This document shows, piece after piece, positions 38,301 to 51,587 of a DNA stretch of 64,000 bases (the stretch's first letter is position 1; the number at the start of each line of letters is the position of its first letter). The notes below the pieces were generated by a model that searched no databases, had not been told where the DNA came from, and saw only the letters and a program-made list of their open reading frames with translations. Source of the DNA: Cinclus cinclus (taxonomy: Eukaryota > Chordata > Aves > Passeriformes > Cinclidae); NCBI RefSeq assembly GCF_963662255.1, contig NC_085051.1, positions 50,383,101 through 50,447,100 on the forward strand, in the 5' to 3' direction. The position numbers and the translations under genes were made by a program.

Positions 38301-41300
38301 GATCAACACCATCTCCTGTATTTTGCTTAGTCAGACTACTTCAGAAAAGTAAAAAAATTGGTCACAGTCATGACTATGAAGGCACAAGTTAAAATTAAGC
38401 AATACTGTTAACAGACTGTAACACTCAATACATTGCTCCAGAGTGAACAGCTAAGAGCAGATGTTCTGTCCCAGCTCAAGAAGGCTGATGTGTTCTGAAA
38501 TTTTGCAATTAGGACTTTAGGATGACGGTATCCAAGCATATATCTCCCTGGCAATTGTTTTTAACCCAAATTGTACATTTCACTTAGCTCTGTCTTGGTC
38601 ACTAAGAATCATAGCAATTTCAACCACCAAAAAAAGAGGCAGCACCTCTTTAAATGGGGGAAAGAACTACTAATAAAAATGTAACATATTCCTCCATCTG
38701 TATTACTTAAAAGAAAACAAAAACAAAAAACAAAGTGTGTGTGTATAATACCCAGTTTTTTTCAAATTCTCTAGAATGCACAGAAAAGACTGATGCATAT
38801 TGATACATATCACTACATATTTACTGTGACCTGCTTCACATGACAGCTAGAGCAGAAGGAACAGAGCCTGGCTGAATAGCAAAAAAAAAAAAATCATGGG
38901 TATCACTGCGTAAATTTTTTTAAGTCTTTTTTAATTGCATTATAGTCAACAGCATAAATAACACATAACTAGGCAGTAATATATATTCCAATTAACTGGA
39001 TTGTCTCAAAGGAAGAGATTTAAAGCTGAATACACTTAATGCCAAGGACTACTGTTTAATTGCAACAATAATTCCATGTAAGTGGAATGCCCTCAAGCAG
39101 CCTAGTAGCAATTGGGCCCACAATTATTGCTATGCACTGAAAAATTCTCCTCTCAGTTCAGCTTAGTTTTTGCTTTAACACCTTTGCCTACCCTCTGCTT
39201 TCTACACATACTGCAACTCCAATATGATTTACTATTGCCTCCTACACTGCTCCCTTCCAATTAGATAATTACAGAGAGCCATCATACTGACAAACCATGT
39301 CTCCAGTCTCAGCATAGGCAGCACATCCTATAAAAGGATGGCCACAGCCCTTGCGCCCTTCTCATGTAACTAATTCTCATCTTGAAGTCACTCCTGCAAA
39401 CAGGCAGGAGATACTGATGTAACCATATATCAGATACATCACCCATATTTCATTGAAAGGAACTTAGTACGCACAGAGTCCTTGTCAGATGTACACAAAG
39501 TTACAAAAAACCGATTGCAAATCACTCTAATGAAAGACAGGAAGGAAAGATGATATTCAGAGCAGAAAACAAGTTTCACAAGCTTTAAGACTCCTTCAAG
39601 GCCATGTGGCAACACGAGCAATTCTTGCCCTCAAAATGAGTTTCATTATACATTCATGTGTAGTACCGACTTAAATTGATTGAATGTTTCAATACCCCTG
39701 CTGGAAAAAAAAAAAAAAAAACAAAACACTTAAATATCTATATTTGGACACTGAATTGACACTACCCAGTGTGCACAATTAAATTGCGCTTGAAATTATA
39801 AATATCTGAATTCAGCTACAGTTTCATGTTGCTTCCTGGAATGCCCTGTACTTAAAGAAGGGATTCTAAGCAGTTTTAAAGTAACTGTTGTAATTTTTTC
39901 CTAGCTAAGAGTATGAAGCACGGCAGTTCCATCAAGCTTCTGCAGCAGATTAATTCCTTAAACATGTAGTCAGAGGTGGTACTGGCAGTACTTCACCCCG
40001 ACCACGAGAGTTTAGGATCACTGTCAGACCACATCGAACAAAATATGGTCCAGAAGCGTTTATTGAATTCCCAGGGCTTCCAGGCTGCATCCAGGAACCA
40101 CAACAGAAACTAGTGTGAACAATGAAAAGGCAAGTTTGGAGAATTCCATTGCGTATTTGTGTACCTCTTTTTAACTTTTCCAAGTTGTGGGAATGATTCT
40201 GCCAGTTAATGGGCTCGCTGTTAAATTATAACATGTGCCTAATACACTGCTCAAAGACACCTGACCAGATGATGCTGATATAGGATTGTTGCATAGAGGC
40301 AAAAAGTTCAGAGTGGCACTCCACCTCCATGAGAATGTGCTGCTCTTTTACCCACAGAGAGGGTACACCTGGCCTGCCTTCCTGCTCTAGGTGCAGAGCA
40401 ACTTCAGTTCACTGTACACATATATAAAAAAAATCTATCGCAGCTCGATTGTGGAAATAATGAATGAGCATTACTGTCATTCATTCCATGCGAAGTTTGA
40501 GGAGAGTTGAGTGCTTTGTTATATAGCAAGGTTGTACAATGGTTGCCAATGTATAAATTCTATCAGTGCACAGATTTACTGCAATGTAATTGATAAGAAA
40601 TGCTCTGGGGACGCTCCTTAATAGCTTGAAAGAAACATTTTACCAATACATTTATTACAGAGCTGCTTCTTTTGCTGGCAAACCCTTGCAGAAGAGATCA
40701 CAGCCCTCAAGCCCAGTTACCATTACACTTCAATTCACTGCAGTTTTAGTGTCCTCAAACCCCCGGGGCAGACCAAGCACTCCAGATTTCTAAATCTCAA
40801 AAGAGTACTATTTGACAGTTGGGAGAGGAACTTCTGACGACATTTAAGAGCTATGCACATTGAAAAAAAAAAAAAGGTAGTAAGTTTCTGCTATGAATGC
40901 CTGATAAGTGATGTAATTGAGGGCTTAACGACTGTCAGAAAGTCTTCCAAACCCATTTGCCTTAAGCTCACTCCCCAGCTAGTGGTTAAAATGGTGATTA
41001 TTCCAGAAGGTGTCTAGAAGTGTCAGGTGAAAGACTGTCAGTCTTCTGATCTTTTTATTCTAGACCTTGATAATGAAGCAGTATATTCTTTCAAGCCCCT
41101 CAACCTTCTGGCATTCATAGTTGGCAACTTGAGACCTTACAGTCTCCTCCATGTTTACTCAAACTCTGCAGTGGTTTGAAATAAAGAAGCTTTTAACATA
41201 CACATTTACCGGGCTCTAAGGAACAAGAAAGACACAACAGTATTAAGTGTTACTTAGCTTCATCCCTGAGCTTTCAGATGTTTGATAAAGTAACAAACAA

Positions 41301-43747
41301 AATGTATACAGACTATAAGGTACTGTAAACTGTCATCATCTTCTCAGAATGTTAATCCTCACAATTCAGAAGAGCAACAGGAAAACTGCTAGGCAGCACT
41401 TTCTTTTTTGTATGCTCGCAGGTGACAACACAAGCCAAAGCAGAAATATTTTAAACATTTATTTTAGCACACACGTTACAGAGCAAGCACATTGCCCACT
41501 CCAGTTCTAAAATCTCTAGGAAGGCCATATAACTTTCTGAACAAAGCCCTCCTCCCTGTATTAAGGCAGAAAGATTGACCAGCATGTTTTCACAAGGTAA
41601 CTGCCTCTAGAATACTAATAAACTGTTAACGTGTCTGCTGAGGATCTGTTTTCCTGCCCTGTCTTAATTTGGTGCATACCCCTAGTCATTTCACCAACCT
41701 ATTCCTTTGACCCCCAGCTATGCACTGACCAGACCGACCCTACAAGCACTATTTCAAAACGTTCAGATAAAGAGCTGAGAAGATTTCTATAGTCTTCCTA
41801 CAAACCTCTAGGAAACCTGAGCTTGTCTTGCCTCTGACCCCTCCAAACTGAGATTTCAATGTTTTTGTTTCTAAGTACCTTCCTTCCTAGTTTCCTGGGC
41901 CTATCTTATTCCTGCACAGCCAACAAAGATAATCCACTTGTGCCAGATTCCAACAGTTTGGACTTTCAACAGTCCCAGGCCCCTGCAGACCCTGCACCTT
42001 CCATCTCATCTGAGACCTTCATGGCTTCCTGTGCTGCAGCAAGAATCCAGTTCAAACAGCAGCCTCAAGGCCTGCTGTCACAGCCACAGCACCATGTCCC
42101 TCGCCAGGTCTTCTTTGGCCATAAAGGCCAACAGACACTGCGTTAACTAACAAGTCACACCTGCAACACTTGCAATATGACACCTATATCCATCAGAAAA
42201 TTTGTTCCTACTGAATATAATCTCCAACAAGGGAAAAAACAACAGCATGACTCCAGGCAAGATTGGCTGTTAGTGTTACGATTCCCAGTTCTTGTAGCTG
42301 AGTTCTCCGCTACCACAAATAGAACCATTATCTACAAGTCTGGCAAATTTGTAAATAGAGATGACTTCTACTCAGACCAAGTAATTCTTCCTGAGAGACA
42401 CAAAGGACAGAACTGAATACAAACACTGTAGCTATTGTAGCAAAGCTGCACCTGATATCTTGCTGCAGGTGACAGTGGTGAATCTCTATCCACCAGACAG
42501 AATGCATTCTGGGAACAGCAATACTTTCCAAAACTAGACTGCTCATGTCCTAGGCCTTAGGCCAACATGTCATATACGGTCAGGACAGAAGTCTGCAGAA
42601 ATGTGCTCAAACCAGCTTTCTATTATTAACCTGATCTGCCATCTGAGAGTTTTCTGGAAAACATACAACTTTATCTTTACAGAAGGTAAAATATTCCTCC
42701 AAGTTGCACAGAATTTTGCTGTCTTCCACTGCTACAGCAAAACCCCAGTACAACAAATAAAATTGGCATCATTACACTAACTTCCCACTTTCAAAGTGGG
42801 CATACACCATGCCTTTAAGACTACAATCATTGCTTACTAGAACAGTGTTTGCAAAGTTTTTGGCTTTTCATACCATTATATGAAACTTCACACCATACCT
42901 CCAAATTACTTAGAGACCAACTCTCAGACATCACAGAATAAAGCAAGCATTTTTCTATTAAGTCTATTCTTTTTTTTTTTCTTCCAATTGCCCAAACTCA
43001 AAGTGCAACAGGTTGTTTTTTTATATTCAGGCAGGGATTCAAAGACTCAGTAAGCCAGAGAAACAGGTTGCAGAAGCCAGGCATCCTGCAGTGACAGAAC
43101 AAAATCATAATATTATCTGTCATTGTCTTGAAAACAGGAATTCTATTTTCAAATAGGGCATTGACAAATGCAAAAATTGTAATTTCATGAGCCCTTAACA
43201 GAGCTCACTGTTCCAAACCATCAGCTGGGAGCAAATAACTGCTTGAATGCTGACTTTGGGAAATAGGGGCAGAGAACAGATATAATCTGAATCTGACAAC
43301 CACATGAAAACCCAACAGTCATTTCGACAACTCTTAAGTTTTTCAGTTCTATCAGTGTACTCACTGTATAAGCACACAGAGCTTCTCAAATTGGTCTGAC
43401 AACATCCATTTTACTTGCTCCTGACTGACAGAATCAGCTGCAGCATACTCCAGAGGTAATGGATGCTTCTCTATTTCAAGCAGAGTTAATATATTAATAT
43501 ACTATCAATGCAATTCTCCTTAGCAAAGGGGAAGATTACACACTGTAGGTGGTTATCCAAAGTAACCAGACATTTCTTTCTTTATCAGCCAACCCTTATT
43601 ACTTTCTGCAAGTCTAAAGATACAATTCCATGCAAAGTTTCTCCAGCAAAGAAATTCATCCATACACAGTACAGCTTCCAGCTAAGATCCACTTCATTTG
43701 AAAAAGGCAGTTTCCAAAGAAAAGAATATCCAGTTTCAAGATCACAG

Positions 43748-43791
43748 ATACATACACACACACACACATACATATATATATATACATACAT
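43748..43791. repeat. CA/TA dinucleotide microsatellite
   Basis: A run of alternating CA units followed by TA units in SETD3 intron 1. Confidence 0.9.
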
Positions 43792-44879
43792 CAACGACAG
43801 CCTCCAAACACCAAGACATACCAGGAATATCCAAACACAGGCAGTTACCCTCCAAAGTGAGCAGTGGCAGTTGTAGAATAGCTGCTGGTTTACAGAGGTT
43901 AGAGTTGGAGTTCCACAATAAGAAAGTTGAAATGTGTCAGTCACCAGTTTCCTGATTCCCAGCAGCTCTAAACATGCCATATGGAAGCTCACAGACCATC
44001 CAGATGCCACAGACTGTACAAGGCAGTGGAAACTGACCCAGAAGATTGTGAGTCCTATTTTGAAAAGTCAGTTTTGTTTATGTAAAAGCTAAACCCTGGA
44101 CAAATGGGTCACAGACTTTTAGATACAGGCCAGCAGCTATTTCTGAATAGCATATCCAAGAAATGTATTAAAGATATATTAAAGAAATACTTTTGTATCA
44201 AGGGTTCAAGTGACAAAACTGAATAAATAAACTTGTAGATAGGTGCAGAGGACCAGCTAAGACTGGAAGATCTGAGCATTTTATCACTGGTTTTGAAGAA
44301 ATAAGAAAATTAACTATATGAACATTGATATCAACCTCTGCCCCATTCTATCAAGAGAATGGAAGAGCGTACTGGTGACAACTCATCGTATCCCAGTGAA
44401 AAGTCTGGAAAAACAAATGTTAAAACCAGAATAAGGAGCAATGATTACCAATGCAGTAAAACAGAACCATTTTCACAAACCCTGAAATGCTGTCTGTACA
44501 GGTATCAAAAACATAAAAGCATCTACATGCCTAAAACCTTCTACTTATGAAAATGATAAATTATAAGTTGTATTTAGGGGGAAAAAAAGTAATGTTGAAT
44601 GCTAAAACAAATCTTATATAGCTGCCTGGAGCTAGAGATTTGATGTACAAGGGTAATCTGGTGTTTGTTAATTCAGGCATCTGTTCACGGTTTCACAAGA
44701 TACGCTTAGCGGCCTACTACTTTCACTTCTTCTAAGAGTACACAATTGAAAACTGAAAGATGGAAATAAAGCTATTCTTCTACTACTACACCATTTTGAA
44801 GATCTTAATACGTGAGACTTTCAACGATTGCTTCTTCTAAGCTTAGGAATGCTCCATCCCTATGTGCAGGATGTTAAGT

Positions 44880-45290
44880 GAAGGTGGCGGGTCTGCATCA
44901 ATGGACAAGACACTCCTGACAAAACTCAATGAAACAGAAGAGGTGGAAGCATGGCCAGTCTATCGGGAGAAATCAAGGTATTGTTTGAGAATGCAAGGGT
45001 GGGGATAGGAAAGCTAAACCCCATTTGAGTTTAATATGGCAAGGGACAAAGTACAAGGACAGTAAGAATGGCTCATACAGGTGCATCAAGAGCTAAAGGA
45101 AGAGGAGATAAGGCAAGGTGTGAGCCTGATAATGAATGGGGCCAGGAAACCTGATGACAAAGGACACAGAAAAGAAGACTGGTACTGCATGTCTTCTTCA
45201 ATCACAAAACTTGCCTTCAGAAATCCCAGGCCCTGAGATCTGATGTAAGAAAGAACTTATCTTTGGTGAAATAGGATCAGAAATACAAAC
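44880..45290 (+). mobile_element. CR1 LINE ORF2 fragment, sense (left part)
   Basis: AAGGACAGTAAGAATGGCTC, ATACAGGTGCATCAAGAGC, and the AATCCCAGGCCCTGAGATCT block match CR1 ORF2 in sense orientation. Confidence 0.7.
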
Positions 45291-45304
45291 ATTTAAACAA
45301 ACAT

Positions 45305-45800
45305 TTAAAAAAATCTCACACTGAAAGGGACCACTGGAGACTGGTGGTCAAGCCCCTGCTCAGGCAATGCCACCTAGAGCCAGCTGCCCAGGACCATGAC
45401 CAGACAACTTTTAAATATCTCAAAGAATAGAGACTCAGTCTTCAAACAGTACTCAGTCACCTTCACAGTAAAAAAGTATTTCCTGATGCTCAGAGAGAAC
45501 TCTGTCGCAGTTTGTACCTATTACTTCTTGTTACTGGGCATCCCCAAAAAAACCTGGCTCTGCCTTCTTTGCACTTTCCCTTCGGGCATTTGCGCACACT
45601 GAGAAGATCCTGCTGAGCCTTCTTTTCTCTAGGATGAATAATGTAAGCTCTTCCAGCCTTTCTTCATATTAGGAAAGTCCCTTAATCATCTTAGTGGGCC
45701 TTCCACTGGCCTCTCTTCTGTGACTCCACCTCTCACACTGTAGGGCTCACAACAGGCCACTACATTCCAGATGTGGCCTCACCAGTGCTGAGTGGAGGGA
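45305..45800 (-). mobile_element. CR1 LINE 3'-end fragment, antisense, apparently nested
   Basis: In complement it runs from the 3' end (AAAGGGACCACTGGAGACTG) through CAGTCACCTTCACAGTAAAA and CATTCCAGATGTGGCCTCAC. It then stops abruptly where the neighbouring sense CR1 resumes. This is the best preserved CR1 piece in the window. Confidence 0.85.
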
Positions 45801-45804
45801 AGCT

Positions 45805-46110
45805 GTTGAAGCCAACAACCTCTATGGGAGAGCAGTGGATGCTGTTCATCTCTCACATTGGTAAGGCTGTTAACAGCATCTACCATCTCAGACACAGATA
45901 AGCTGATGAGCTACCAACTAAAGTAGTGGACAGTGAGGTGGACTGAAAACTGGCTGCACTGCTGGATTGAAGAGGTTGTGGTGAATGGCACAAAGTTCAG
46001 ATGGAGGCCGGTCCTAGCAGCATACCCCAGGGATTAGTCCTGGGATAATCTGTATCACTGATAATCATCTTCACTGATGACTTGAGCAGTGGGACAAAGC
46101 AGACCTACAG
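45805..46110 (+). mobile_element. CR1 LINE reverse-transcriptase fragment, sense (right part)
   Basis: GAGAGCAGTGGATGCTGTTC, GTGGACAGTGAGGTGGACTG, AAAACTGGCTGCACTGC and CCCCAGGGATTAGTCCTGGG match, in order, the CR1 segment around the reverse-transcriptase catalytic region in sense orientation. Confidence 0.8.
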
Positions 46111-49100
46111 TTCCACAGATTATATAATTGCAGACATCAAAATACTGTTCATTTAAATTACTTAGAGGAAAACCTGCGAAAAGAGATTTTTCAGAAGTCC
46201 TTGTCAGAAATATTCCAATACAAAAGCTCTTAAACACAAAATCATCTTCTCTCAGTTCTTGAAGTTATTATATGGCTACATCTATAAACTGTTATCAAAT
46301 AAAGATAACCAAGCACCTCCAACAGTGGCCAAAATGAAAACCCCCACAGGACCTGTCAAGGGCAGGAAACAGCCTGCACCTCATGCTTGGTTGGCACCAA
46401 CCCCTTTCCACAAACTAACTCTTCTTTCCTTATCTTAGCATGAGAATGGGCACACCAGGCAAGACTCAGCATGCAGAAGTTCTGGACCAGCAATACAGGT
46501 CCCATGGAAGCAGAAATCCACACACCACATCCTCTTCCTACTCTGCTGAAACACTATTTGAAAACTTTGGGCACTACTGCTATAAAGCATTAAAGACAAA
46601 GCAAGATTAACTAAAAAATACAGGCAGCATTTGTAATATAAGAGACTTTGTTTTACTGAGATGACTCCATCCTTATTGATCATATTATAAAATAGATAAA
46701 ACATATGAAAAGGACAACCTACAGACTCATCTGCATGCAAAAAGCTAGAATCAGATAGCTAACACAATAGCCCCAGAGACTGACTCCCCTCCTTTCAGTG
46801 CAGGTTATCACTCCCTTAACAGAAACAATAAAAAAGCAACTGAATACAACGGACAGACTTTACAGTCTCTCTTCAATTACAAAAACAATTTTGGTCTACA
46901 TTAAAACACTAATTGAAAACCATGTGTTCAAACACTGCTGTAGGCATTTCCAGGACAGGTTAGCCAATTCCTTCAGAGATATTGGGAATATACCCAAGAC
47001 TAAAATAAGCCAACTAATCTGTCATCCCCTAGTACATAACAGACTTTAACATCAGACTTAGAAAATCCTTCTGAAAAGCAAAACGATATCTCTCAGGTTA
47101 CAAGTTATATTTTATTTTGATTCCAAATAGGATATTAGCAGCTACATTTTCAGAAACATGACTTTTCCTTTATGTATATGTATGGCTTTATGTATTACCT
47201 ACATCTGGCCAACTTCAGAGCTTATAAACACCAGCACTGGAGATAAAATTGATCTCAAGCACAGTCATTCACGTCTCTACATGATTCAGTCCTCGGGTTA
47301 GACATACAGGTGGAATCCTCCTGCAGGTCTGCTGCTCTGGCCTGGTAACAGAACTCAGAACCAAAATGAAAGAACACAGCTCTAATTCTTCCTTATTTCA
47401 AAGAGAGAAAAAGGATTAACAGACTACCTGAACCCTATGGGAAGTGGTAAAGGAAGGGCAGGGATAGAGGAGCAACAGGATAGTCATTTGTTACAAGAAA
47501 TGCAAGTAAGAGGCAATGTAGGGCAGAGCAGCTAAAAACAGAAAAAGGGGGCAAAGAAGGTTAATGTAGAGGAAGGGCAAGACCAAAAATGCAAAGCAAT
47601 GTTAAAATACACCTGGGCATGAAGTCACCTCTTAATCACTACAAACCCAGGCCTAGCTCCAAATACACAAGACTAAGGCCAGACAACAGTAGTGGGCCAT
47701 TTCTATGGAGCAATGAAGAACTCCTGCTGTACGTTTAGTTTTGAGAGTTTCTTTCTCATATTTTACCTAACAGCTGAAGTTAAAAACTTTATTAGTCATC
47801 TAAAGCCAAATCTAGGAAGCTGAAGTGCCTTTAAAAAGTTATCTGGCAAAGGATGGTCAGAATCAAATAATTCCCTTTACTATAAAAAGCTGTACCACCA
47901 CAGGTTTGTCAACCATGAGCACAACCCTAAAGCATCTGGAAAAAAGGAAACCTGAATCACTGCATTATATACTGCATACCTCTACTCTGCAAAGAACTAC
48001 TAATAGTATTACAGTTTAAGGTTAAGGAAAGAATGATGGTATATAAATATTACTGTGATACTAGTAAGAAGCCAGTCTACAGAATAGTATCGTAAGAAGC
48101 TACTAAAATTAGCTAAATATTTGTTTGATACACTTACAAAAAAAACCACCAACTACAACAAATTCAGTTAATTGTTGGGAATCAAATTCCAAAAGACATT
48201 TATTCTTATAATTAGAATCAAAGAAAACATGTCTTGACAGTATTCTGATTTCAGATGCTTGAGATAGTACTAATGTACTAAAAAAAGGAAGTCCTGTCAT
48301 TTTGACATTATCTCCCTCCCCACTCAGTTGAACCTAGCTAGATACTAAGCACAAGACTGCCTCATGCATTAAATATAAACTCCTGGTAAGAAATTATTAA
48401 TTTGAAGATAGTACAAAATGCTGAAGGGCAAAAAAGAAGTCCATATCCAACAGAACAGCTCAAAAGAAAGTATATATTTCTTAATTCACTTTTATCAGCT
48501 TGCTCATTTGGAACTATTACATTATTTACTATAGGTTTGTCCCTATACGCCTTGACCTCCCATTAAAACTTTCTCAAGTAGATGGAGTATCTTACTATCA
48601 ACACCTGACTGATCTTTCTAGGAGAGATAGTTTACTAACTATGCACAGGAAACAAGCTTGTAACTCTTTTGCCTCTCTCCTGAATCAGATATTCAGACAG
48701 CTATTTGACCAGAAAATAAAAAAATGCTTACTCTTTGAAGAAAATAGGCTGATTAACTCTACTAATTTGCCAACCCACTCTTGTAATTTTATTTCTTTGC
48801 TTGAATTTTACTCCTCCTGAAGACTCCCACGAACCCTTTTTTCCTAACTCCTTTAGAACAGAATTAATTAAAAACCCTTATGTATGGTCTTTATCTGCAT
48901 GTTCCTAAATAAAGTCCTTAATTTAAAAAATATTAACCTCACTTTACACAATATAACTCCTAAATGAGAATAAAGCAAGCCACCCTGACTTCAGCCATCA
49001 ATATGGGCAGACTTAACAGAACTATCCAGGCTTCCAGAAGCCTAAGACACAGACATCATGAGGTCTCATGCATCGAGCACTATGACAGCCCACTAGAAAA

Positions 49101-51001
49101 GATACAGATCCCTTAAGACCTCGAGTATCCTTAAAGTGCCTTTTCTTTCTCTTTTCCAAAGAGCAACCACTGAAATACTTTCTGAGAACTGCACAATTTA
49201 TCAAATTAACTACATAACCAGCACCACTATGATGGAGTATTACCTAGATACGGTAGACATGTCTAAATAGATTTTACAATGAAAACATCATCAAGATGTA
49301 CACTTTTCCATACAGAGAGGCATAATATGGACTATTTTTAATTTCTGTACCATACTGAAATGAGAATTCTATTTCAAGGCACATCTGACTTCAGCAACAA
49401 ATTAGGCCATCTCTGGAAATAGTGATTACAGATTACAAATGATTTCAGGGTTTGTGGCATTTCTTCCCCCAACAGCCTAAATCTATTTCTCAGCACACTG
49501 TGTCAAGAATGTGTTTTCAACTGTACTGCAATATATACTTCAATCCCTGCTAAACATAACCGTAAACTTTATTAAGGCACAAGCCAGCATGCTTGAATCT
49601 CTACCATATTAAGTTACTTAATTGAGGAAAAATATCAGGAAGCCACCCCCACCTTTGAGCCCATCATGCCTTTCCCTCCAACACTTGTACACTGGCTTAC
49701 TATTTTATACCAGGAACCTGACAGTGGACATACAGAATGCCACAGTTGTTTACTCACTCACAAAATACTTATGTTTCACTTGAGAGTTATGAGATTACAA
49801 CTGAAAGCAGAAAACACTTGTGAGATATTAAGCTAACATTGTAGCAATTTTCAGAGAACAAAACTGTCACTTGAATAGACAGGTGCCTACATGATGTGCT
49901 CTTAGAAAGGACAAAGACAATCCACTTTCAGCTTCACCTCAGGAGCAAGCTTAGGTTTCAAGGACAAGTCCATCCATAAAAGCAGATATCAAACTTGGGA
50001 CAAGAGCAGATTTGAACTGTGAAGGACAACTTCCAAAAGGAAGAACTAAGCTTGTTCTGAGAGCTGAGTGCAGGACAAAAAACTGTATGCCAAATTCAAA
50101 ATTTAGAAATTTGCTAAGAACTGAAGGCAAAGCACAAACTCAGCTCAAGCAACTCTAATCGAGTGTTGCTGGGTAAGGAAGAGGAAGAAGGGTTCATGGG
50201 ACAGGCAGCTGTTGTAGCGATAGAGGAAGGCTAAAAACACCGAGGCTGTTTCAGGAGTAACACCCCTGTCAATAAACACTCTAGGATTTAGTCCATTTTT
50301 CACCACCCCCCTCTTTTTTTCGTCTAAAGATTTAACGCCTTTACTAAAGCAGGCTGCAGACGGATGAGAAAGGAAAGAAACCAGAGCACTCTTCTCCAGC
50401 CAGAGGAGGGCTCTGAGGAGCCACACGCCCGCGGAGACGCCCCTGAGCCAGACCCCGAGAGAGGGGGGCATGGGAGGCTCGATGGGAAGCTGAAGTAGTA
50501 GCAGGGGGTATTCAAACCGTATCACATACTTAAAAAAATATTACATCACGGGGAAAGCAGTTGTAAGCTATTTACTTTACTTTCTTTTCTATCAGCCTCT
50601 CGAGGGGGGATGGGGCAGAGGAAAACGCCAGTGCCGCCGCCTCGCTCACGAGAAACCCGCGCAGGGTTCCGCCCAGGGCGGACCGGGGGACGCGCCGGCC
50701 CCTCCGGCCGGGCAGCGGGAGAGGGAGAGGCCGGGGCGAGCCGCGACGGAGGCGGAGGCTCCCAGGTGGAAGGAGGCCCGGACCAGCCCCGCACCGGGCA
50801 CGCGGGGGAAGGCAGGGGCGGCAAGGCCCTCGGAGCGCGCCCCGGGGCGGCGCGAAGGGGTGTCTGGAAAAAGCGGCGCCTCCCGCGGGGAAGGAGGCGG
50901 CGGAGCGGTGCGAGCCCACGCCGCCCGGAAGGTTGAGAGGAAAGGCCCGTGCCGCGCCGGGGCTGAGGCAGGGGAGGGGGCCCGGGCAGGCCCCGCCTTA
51001 C

Positions 51002-51110
51002 CTCCCGCCAGCGGCCGCTCCTGCCTAGCCCGAGGGAGCGGCGCACCCGAGCCCGCGCCGCACGCCGCTGCCCGCGGTGGGGAGGCGGTGGCTGCGCTCG
51101 GCCACGCCCC
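51002..51110 (-). other. SETD3: SETD3 exon 1 (5' UTR), right-hand end (TSS) approximate
   Basis: On the minus strand a strong donor (GGGAG|GTAAGG, intron starting at 51001) sits in the CpG island just left of the shared promoter. No coding sequence with the right phase lies here, and the SETD3 ATG is seven bases inside exon 2, so exon 1 should be wholly untranslated. The 3' edge (51002) is read from the splice site. The transcription start is inferred only as lying left of the CCAAT array at 51130. Confidence 0.6.
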
Positions 51111-51129
51111 CTCTGCGCCTCCCGCCGCC

Positions 51130-51432
51130 ATTGGCCGTGCTGCCGCCCGCCGGAAGGCCCCGCCCCTCCCGCGCCTGGGGCGGCCAATCCTGCTCTGCCG
51201 GCCTCAGAAAGGGCACGGCAGCGCTCCCATTGGCTGTCATTCAGTCCCTGTTGGCCCGCCTTCAGATTTCTATTGGTTCTTGAGGCTCGCGATCTTCCTG
51301 TTTAGCGTTGCGATTGGTCCGCTCCCCAGGTACGGCGGCACGTCGGCCTCCTGCCGCGGTCAGCAGCCGCTGACGCACCGGGATTGGGCGGGAAGCGGGG
51401 GTGGGGGGTGGGCCGCCGCCGCTTCCCATTGG
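51130..51432. promoter_or_regulatory. Array of seven CCAAT (NF-Y) boxes
   Basis: ATTGG occurs at 51130-51134, 51229-51233, 51272-51276, 51313-51317, 51383-51387 and 51428-51432. CCAAT occurs at 51184-51188. Several spacings are 41-45 bp, near four helical turns. NF-Y binding is inferred from the motif. Confidence 0.75.
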
Positions 51433-51499
51433 CGGTGCCTCCGTCCTCGCGCGCTACGCCTTTGCAACGTGATGACGCAGCGCGCGGCCTGGCCTGGCT

Positions 51500-51587
51500 C
51501 CCAAGATGGCGGCGCGCAGGGCGCGGAGGCCGCGCTGTCGCTGAGAGGCCCCGCGCTCCGGTGCGGCTCCCGCTCCCCGCGAGCCCT
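51500..51587 (+). other. CCNK: CCNK exon 1 (5' UTR), start approximate
   Basis: It ends at a good donor, GAGCCCT|GTGAGT, at 51587/51588. The cyclin K ATG is in the next exon, so this exon is untranslated. If transcription starts upstream of 51506, the ATG inside the YY1 motif opens a 12-codon upstream reading frame ending at the TGA at 51542-51544. Confidence 0.65.
51503..51513 (+). promoter_or_regulatory. YY1-type initiator motif near the CCNK start
   Basis: AAGATGGCGGC matches the YY1 motif often found at or just downstream of TATA-less start sites. It lies 74 bp before the exon 1 donor, suggesting that CCNK transcription begins near 51.48-51.50 kb. Confidence 0.6.

Larger units (their letters stand above)
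28828..51001 (-). other. SETD3: SETD3 intron 1 (22 kb)
   Basis: This long first intron contains a perfect 22-bp palindrome at 28939-28960, CR1 fragments at about 29.4-31.1 and 44.9-46.1 kb, the 23-G tract at 31345, a direct duplication (32893-33028 and 35241-35380), microsatellites at about 34.05 and 43.75 kb, and apparently unique sequence elsewhere. A block at 39.75-40.93 kb reads like conserved non-coding DNA. I saw no further gene in it. Confidence 0.8.

Noticed and set aside
41859..42150. 95-residue plus-strand frame in SETD3 intron 1
   Set aside because: It has no recognised domain, no partner exons or splice context, and low-complexity Gln/Pro/Ser content. Chance is more likely.
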